Source: CAYWGR01 sp964458015 (GTDB lineage: Bacteria > Planctomycetota > Planctomycetia > Pirellulales > Thermoguttaceae). Taken from it: DNA of 27,943 bases. Below, one piece after another: positions 23,920 to 27,943 of this stretch. The position numbers and the translations under genes were made by a program. Numbering within the stretch: position 1 is the stretch's first letter; each line of letters starts with the position of its first letter. The notes beneath the pieces were generated by a model that saw only the letters and a program-made list of their open reading frames with translations, was not told the DNA's origin and searched no databases. The stretch covers positions 1 through 27,943 of the forward strand of contig CAYWGR010000063.1 of the NCBI GenBank assembly GCA_964458015.1. Reading direction: 5' to 3'.

Positions 23920-25650
23920 TTACTTCCCTTCGGCCAGATGAGGTCGCACTAATTGCACCCAAAGCTTGTAGCCTTCGGGACTGTTGTGCAGTTTGTCGGC
24001 GGCGTAAAGTTCGGCTCGAGGTTTGCCGTCCGCGCCCAACATCGGCGCGGCAATGTCAACGAACGCAAGATCCTTCCCAGCGGCGACATAAGTTTTGATT
24101 AACTCATTTGCCTTGCTCTCTTTGGCAAAATTACCCCAGCGCGCGGGACTTGGATTCAACGCCAGGAAAACAATCTTTGTTTTCGGCAATCGAGCCTGCA
24201 CCGTCGTCACGAACGCTTTGAAATCCTCGAACACCTGCTCGGGCGATTTGCCGGCGGCAATGTCGTTCGTTCCGGCTCGAAGCACAATTAACCTCGGTTT
24301 ATAGGGCGCAATGATCCTGTCGGCATAAAACACCGAGTCGGCAATCTGCGATCCGCCAAAACCGCGATTGATCACCTTGCAGTCCGGAAAATCCTGGGCA
24401 AGCGTTTTCCACAAGACAATTCCCGATGAGCCGACAAACAAAACGGCGTTCGGCGGGGGCGGATTCGCACGATCCGCGGCCTCGAAACGCCGGATGTCGG
24501 CCTCCCAATGCTCGGAGGCCAGTAAACGGTCTAACCATCGGGCGGTAAATTCCGCCCAAAGCTCGCCGTGCCGCTGTAATCCGCGGGCGTTGAAGTGAAC
24601 GCCTTGCCCTGCGGCCTCGCGATATTCGCTTTTCAGTTCATCGGTATTGGGACCTGCCAAGGCAATGCCGTCGGTGACGAGCGATTGCTGCGCGGCACGG
24701 AGTTCCGGCATGCCTTCGTCTGCCGGCGTATGATAACTCACTTGAGCCACGAGCCACGGAACTTTCCAACCGGCCGCTTCGCGCGTCGATTGGATCAATC
24801 GCGTGAGATACTGCCGATACTGCTCCGGCGTGATGTTGCATCCTTCTCGCTGATGCGAATCCGATTCGCCTTGATGCCAAAGCACGGCTCGGAAACCTTG
24901 GGGGCCAAACTGACGGATCCGGTCCTTGATGCGTTCATACAGCCCGCCGGTGCAAACCCATTTTTTAGGGCTTACCTCGGCGACATTTGCGCCGGTCGTG
25001 GGCGGTGCGGCAACCTCATCACCCTTGGGCAACCATTCCCGCACGCTCGTGCCGCCTGCGCCGACGCAAGCCAACCCCACCGGCACGCCGTATTTCTTCA
25101 CCATTGCGTCGCCGAATGCAGGAATGAAGCTCCCGCCGTCGCCGCTGGCGACGGGCTGCGGATCGTTGGCAATCGCCCATTTCGATCCATCAAAGGAAAC
25201 AACTCGATCCGAAATCGGCTTTTGCCGCCCTTCGCCGTGATTGGCCGAGTTGGATTGTCCGGCCACGACGAACACTTCGCCGACGCCGACATGCTGCACG
25301 GCGGCTTGGGCCAAAGGTTCGCCGTTTTTTACCGCGCGAACTTCGAGCCGATACCACCCTCCGGCCGGCACTGTTATGTCGGCATGAAACAACTGCTTTT
25401 GTGAATCGACGGCGGCCGTTTGCCAATCGTTGGGCAAGCTGCCCACAAGCGGGTTGCCGGTAATCCGAAATTGAATGTCCCCCTCGACCTCTGTAAGCTT
25501 TCCTTCCAGATGAATCACGCCTCGAACGCGCGTCTGACGTTGAATAACCTGAAAGTCTTTCGGCGAGATGATTTCAACCGTCGCGGCCGCCAAACAGCTT
25601 GTTGCTGACAAATACGCCAAAACAAGAGTCGATCGAAGCAGGCGGAACAT
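23920..25650 (-). CDS. Secreted double esterase: SASA-type domain fused to a GDSL/SGNH hydrolase domain
   Basis: A 576-residue secreted protein, probably an acetylesterase acting on acylated glycans. I use ATG 25650 (AAAGGG seven bases upstream, signal peptide at once); an ATG at 25665 is also possible. After the signal and a beta-domain (about 25-120) comes a SASA-like hydrolase: GQSNS (Ser133), GAGGTS, LWHQGES, and a late GVHFNARG (His352). The position usually holding Asp in the DxxH block is Gln349. A second hydrolase follows (about 400-576): LFVGSSGIVLW (nucleophile Ser near 408-409), NRGFGGSQ, AGTNDIAAG and DKLHNSPEGY (Asp552, His555), a complete SGNH set. The signal supports an extracytoplasmic role. 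It is not next to the glycosidase operon but could act on the same kind of acetylated polysaccharide. Confidence 0.88.
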   Translation of the reverse strand: MFRLLRSTLVLAYLSATSCLAAATVEIISPKDFQVIQRQTRVRGVIHLEGKLTEVEGDIQFRITGNPLVGSLPNDWQTAAVDSQKQLFHADITVPAGGWYRLEVRAVKNGEPLAQAAVQHVGVGEVFVVAGQSNSANHGEGRQKPISDRVVSFDGSKWAIANDPQPVASGDGGSFIPAFGDAMVKKYGVPVGLACVGAGGTSVREWLPKGDEVAAPPTTGANVAEVSPKKWVCTGGLYERIKDRIRQFGPQGFRAVLWHQGESDSHQREGCNITPEQYRQYLTRLIQSTREAAGWKVPWLVAQVSYHTPADEGMPELRAAQQSLVTDGIALAGPNTDELKSEYREAAGQGVHFNARGLQRHGELWAEFTARWLDRLLASEHWEADIRRFEAADRANPPPPNAVLFVGSSGIVLWKTLAQDFPDCKVINRGFGGSQIADSVFYADRIIAPYKPRLIVLRAGTNDIAAGKSPEQVFEDFKAFVTTVQARLPKTKIVFLALNPSPARWGNFAKESKANELIKTYVAAGKDLAFVDIAAPMLGADGKPRAELYAADKLHNSPEGYKLWVQLVRPHLAEGK

Positions 25651-25665
25651 TTTGGACCCTTTCAT

Positions 25666-26667
25666 GATTCTTAAAGCAAAGCGGCTAAGGTGTACCTGCC
25701 AATATAAGGGGGTGGCGGTCCGTCGTCAACGAAAGGGGAGCCGGCCCTAGGCCAATCCATTGTGGGTGGAGTTTGAGATAAGTGTAGAGCGAAACGAGCG
25801 AAACGATAGCCCGCCATTTTGTAGGAAATTCCAGGCGGGCCTTCGCGTCGCTTAACCCGCTCTGATGTGGTTGGATCAGTCAAGAGCTGTGTCGTGATTA
25901 TGGCCGCATGATATTTGGTTGGAGGTGGGGAGACGGAACACGACGATGGATCAGCGCAGCATAAGCCGAGCCTGTCTGGTGGTGCTGGGTTTTCTGGAAT
26001 TTCGAGAATATTGCACCAATCAACGTGGTTGTGGATTTCCTGTGCGAAAAGGGGGTGTGGCTAAAAATTGCCTTTAGACAAGGCATTTGGGCAGGTATAA
26101 TCACGCGCGATGGGATGGAAAGCTCGGAAAGTGGCTTTTTGCGAAATGAAATCGGCAAGGGGTGCGCAACATGATGGTGGGCAAGGGACTTACGGCGAAT
26201 TTGTTGGTGGGAATTTACTGGGTAAATTTTTGGAAAAGTGCCGAATTAGGGTTACGGCGAATTTGGGGATGCGGAGGATCGACGTAAGTGCTTTGGTGGG
26301 GCTCGCTAACGCTCGACCCATCTTGCCCGAGAATTGACGTAAAGCCTATTTGCACTCAGGTTCACTACGGTGGAGCGCCAGGTTGATTAGCGCGTAGGCG
26401 CGGGGTTAAATTGGGGTCGAAATGAGCGAAATTCGGAACCGCAAATGGACGCGAATGAACGCGGATAGTGTTGCTGCCTGGCCGGAAATGAAGAACCACA
26501 GATGGACACGGATGAACACGGATAGTGGTGCGGATAGGGTGCGGGTGTCAGGTCATTTGTTTTTCTCAAAGATCGGAAGGATGAAAATGCGAAAGAGGAA
26601 GGTTGCGACGTTGTGTCAATCGTGGGCAGCCTTTCGGTTGCGACAATTGGGTGCAGCGGAGGGCATG
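25666..26667. other. Intergenic region with decayed or repeat-derived sequence, no convincing gene
   Basis: About 1 kb with only short open frames lacking ribosome sites and domains. It holds an inverted repeat, GCCCGCC (25809-25815) and GGCGGGC (25834-25840). It also has a GCTCGCTAACGCTCG direct repeat near 26300, a repeated TTACGGCGAATTTG (near 26187 and 26251), and the two-copy GGACACGGATGAACACGG repeat at 26435-26527. This looks like an accumulation site for interspersed repeats. Confidence 0.6.
26435..26527. repeat. Two diverged copies of a 36-base interspersed repeat
   Basis: Copy one (26435-26470) and copy two (26492-26527) share the pattern GAACC-CA-ATGGAC-CG-ATGAAC-CGGATAGTG with G/A differences. 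Similar 'ATGGACACGGATGAACACGG' words are widespread interspersed repeats in many bacterial genomes, including planctomycetes. Confidence 0.75.
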
Positions 26668-26933
26668 ACTAAAAAGACACCCGACCCCTTTAAGCTCCCC
26701 CTGACCCCTTTAAGCTTCCCCGACCCCTTTAAGCTTCCCCGACCCCTTTAAGCTTCCCTGACCCCTTTAAGCTTCCCTGACTAAAAAGACACCCGACCCC
26801 TTTAAGCTCTCCCCTGACTAAAAAGACACCCGACCCCTTTAAGCTTTTAAGCTCTCCCCGACCCCTTTAAGCTCTCCTAAGCTGCTTTAAGCTCTCCGAC
26901 CCCTTTAAGCTCTCCCCTTTAAGCTCTCCCCGG
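26668..26933. repeat. Direct repeat array, unit GACCCCTTTAAGCT
   Basis: About ten whole or partial copies of GACCCCTTTAAGCT followed by TCCCC or CTCCCC, at roughly 18-19 base spacing in the first part (26683, 26703, 26722, 26741, 26760). Three copies are preceded by a longer element, GACTAAAAAGACACCC (26668, 26779, 26816). Copies become more degenerate toward the right. The array ends directly against the stop codon of the DUF1559 gene. Not a CRISPR: units are too short and there are no distinct spacers. Confidence 0.9.
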
Positions 26934-27943
26934 TCAGTAGGCACCTCCGCCGATGACCTCGCCATCCTTGCGGTTGGCGAGATTACCGTATACTGCACCA
27001 TCGATCGAATAACTGATCGATTGGATGGAGCCGTCGCAGAAGGCAAAGTTGCAGCCTGTTGTGTGGGCGCTGCCAAAAACGAATGGATTCGAACCGCCAC
27101 TCTGGTCTTGCCTGGGCAAATAGGCGTCGCTGCCCCAACGTGCGACGTCGCCGCCATGCCCCTCGAAATGGCCCGCATCATCGCCTACGTCTACACCATC
27201 GAAATAGTTATCCGTATTCAGAAACTTCTCACCGATCAGAACGGTGTTGCTGGTGCCATCCGTGATACTGGCCATAGTTGTCGAGCTACGTGAGTAGATA
27301 ATGCCGGTACTTCGACCGGATCCGCATTCGCTATCCCAATCGAATGTCTTTGCGATGTCCAACGTGTCGGGGCCAACGCAGAAAAGGCACGCACTGCCTC
27401 CATTTGCGGCATAATCCATCGCCGATGCCGAGGAGAACGCACTACCATTCCTGAAACTCATATAGGTCAATGCTAATGGCCGAGGATATAAGATTGCAGC
27501 TCGCCGCGATGGACAAGTCAATCCGACCAATAGTGCTTGTTCTCGGGTGATGACCGCTGCCTTCTGAGTACTCGAAAATGTATCCGCCATTCCATCTGCA
27601 CCAAGATTGTGGATCGCTACTTGTTCGATAAAAGGAAGAACGGAATAGGCCCATCCTCCAGGCTGCTCGCGTCCAAATCCACGGTCGGGATCGCCTTCCC
27701 AGCCAAATCCCCAGCCGCCGGTCGGCAAAAAGCCATAGGCGACCTCGTGTTGCAGACATGCCAAGCCGAGTTGTTTGAGATTATTGCTGCATTGCAATCG
27801 TCGCGCCGCCTCGCGCGCCGATTGCACCGCTGGCAGCAATAACGAGATCAGAATGCCGATAATCGTTATCACCACAAGCAATTCCACCAACGTAAAACCG
27901 TGTAGGGGCCGGCGAAAGCTAGGCTTTCGCTGACTGTAAACAC
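26934..27943 (-). CDS. DUF1559 pseudopilin-like protein (5' end beyond the window)
   Basis: The open frame runs to the window edge. It reads SQRKPSFRRPLHGFTLVELLVVITIIG, so the true start is at or beyond 27943; an internal TTG at 27890 would delete the prepilin cleavage site and is not credible. The prepilin motif and hydrophobic helix are followed by SAREAARRLQCSNNLKQLGLACLQHE. It ends with the DUF1559 hallmarks ITDGTSNTVLIGEKF and CNFAFCDGSIQSISYSIDG and a glycine-rich tail. It belongs to the same expanded, functionally unresolved family as the gene at 8739-9772 but is diverged outside the motifs (for example GGWGFGWEGDPDRGFGREQPGGW). The stop codon is adjacent to the GACCCCTTTAAGCT array, so its mRNA would run into these repeats. 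Confidence 0.88.
   Translation of the reverse strand, partial: VYSQRKPSFRRPLHGFTLVELLVVITIIGILISLLLPAVQSAREAARRLQCSNNLKQLGLACLQHEVAYGFLPTGGWGFGWEGDPDRGFGREQPGGWAYSVLPFIEQVAIHNLGADGMADTFSSTQKAAVITREQALLVGLTCPSRRAAILYPRPLALTYMSFRNGSAFSSASAMDYAANGGSACLFCVGPDTLDIAKTFDWDSECGSGRSTGIIYSRSSTTMASITDGTSNTVLIGEKFLNTDNYFDGVDVGDDAGHFEGHGGDVARWGSDAYLPRQDQSGGSNPFVFGSAHTTGCNFAFCDGSIQSISYSIDGAVYGNLANRKDGEVIGGGAY
27912..27930. repeat. Palindrome within the DUF1559 N-terminal codons
   Basis: GCGAAAGC (27912-27919), a 3-base loop and GCTTTCGC (27923-27930): perfect 8-bp arms. It encodes part of RKPSFR just before the prepilin cleavage motif. It may be a mobile palindromic element that inserted in frame. Confidence 0.7.

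Noticed and set aside
24595..25404. 269-codon open frame on the plus strand within the esterase gene
   Set aside because: It is antisense to a protein with two clear hydrolase motif sets, has no Shine-Dalgarno and no recognisable domain; long antisense frames are expected in GC-moderate codon-biased genes.
26110..26751. Open frames of 75 and 109 codons on the plus strand
   Set aside because: They are made mostly of interspersed repeats, have no Shine-Dalgarno and no domain.
26668..26933. CRISPR array
   Set aside because: Repeat units are about 14-19 bases, contiguous and degenerate, with no unique spacers and no cas genes.

Overview
The window looks like a chromosomal stretch of a planctomycete (Pirellulales-like), probably from a metagenome or draft assembly because a 10-base N run interrupts a gene. 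The indicators are two DUF1559 pseudopilin-like proteins, an ECF sigma factor of the planctomycete/verrucomicrobial type next to a FecR-type transmembrane protein, a PEP-CTERM protein, a small 'carboxypeptidase regulatory-like' lipoprotein beside a DUF1559 gene, and interspersed low-complexity repeats, some of them inside coding sequence.

Left part (1-13807, all minus strand): a regulated glycan-degradation locus. Transcription runs right to left: ECF sigma factor, FecR-like membrane anti-sigma/sensor with a C-terminal NPCBM-like domain (overlapping the sigma gene), PEP-CTERM surface protein, DUF1559 pseudopilin (carrying the scaffold gap), lipoprotein, large GH2 glycosidase, GH127-type beta-L-arabinofuranosidase (TGATG overlap with GH2), and GH36 alpha-galactosidase with an N-terminal NPCBM module. 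It ends at a hairpin terminator. The enzyme set suggests a galactose- and arabinose-containing plant or algal glycan. The leftmost 50 bases are the start of another minus-strand gene with a Rossmann nucleotide-binding motif.

Middle (13988-18455): a lactate permease gene and a catalytic-subunit acetolactate synthase gene (ilvB), both minus strand, then an 855-base region between divergent genes. That region has a good ilvB promoter and a very strong plus-strand intrinsic terminator preceded by a stem-rich stretch that matches no RNA family I recognise.

Right (18456-25650): an LTA-synthase-like membrane phosphatase-superfamily protein, a small lipoprotein, an RluB-type pseudouridine synthase with an apparently leaderless promoter, a secreted Gly-Tyr-repeat protein of unknown role, a secreted SnoaL-like protein, and an unusual secreted esterase fusing a SASA-type and a GDSL/SGNH-type hydrolase domain.

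Far right (25651-27943): about 1.3 kb without a convincing gene but full of repeats, including an array of about ten copies of a GACCCCTTTAAGCT unit that stops at the stop codon of a second DUF1559 gene. That gene runs off the right edge, and a palindrome lies inside its N-terminal coding sequence.

The main candidate for a noteworthy system is the sigma/FecR-NPCBM/PEP-CTERM/pseudopilin/glycosidase locus, in which the putative sensor and one secreted enzyme carry the same kind of carbohydrate-binding module. Domain calls come from reading motifs by eye; no database search was run.
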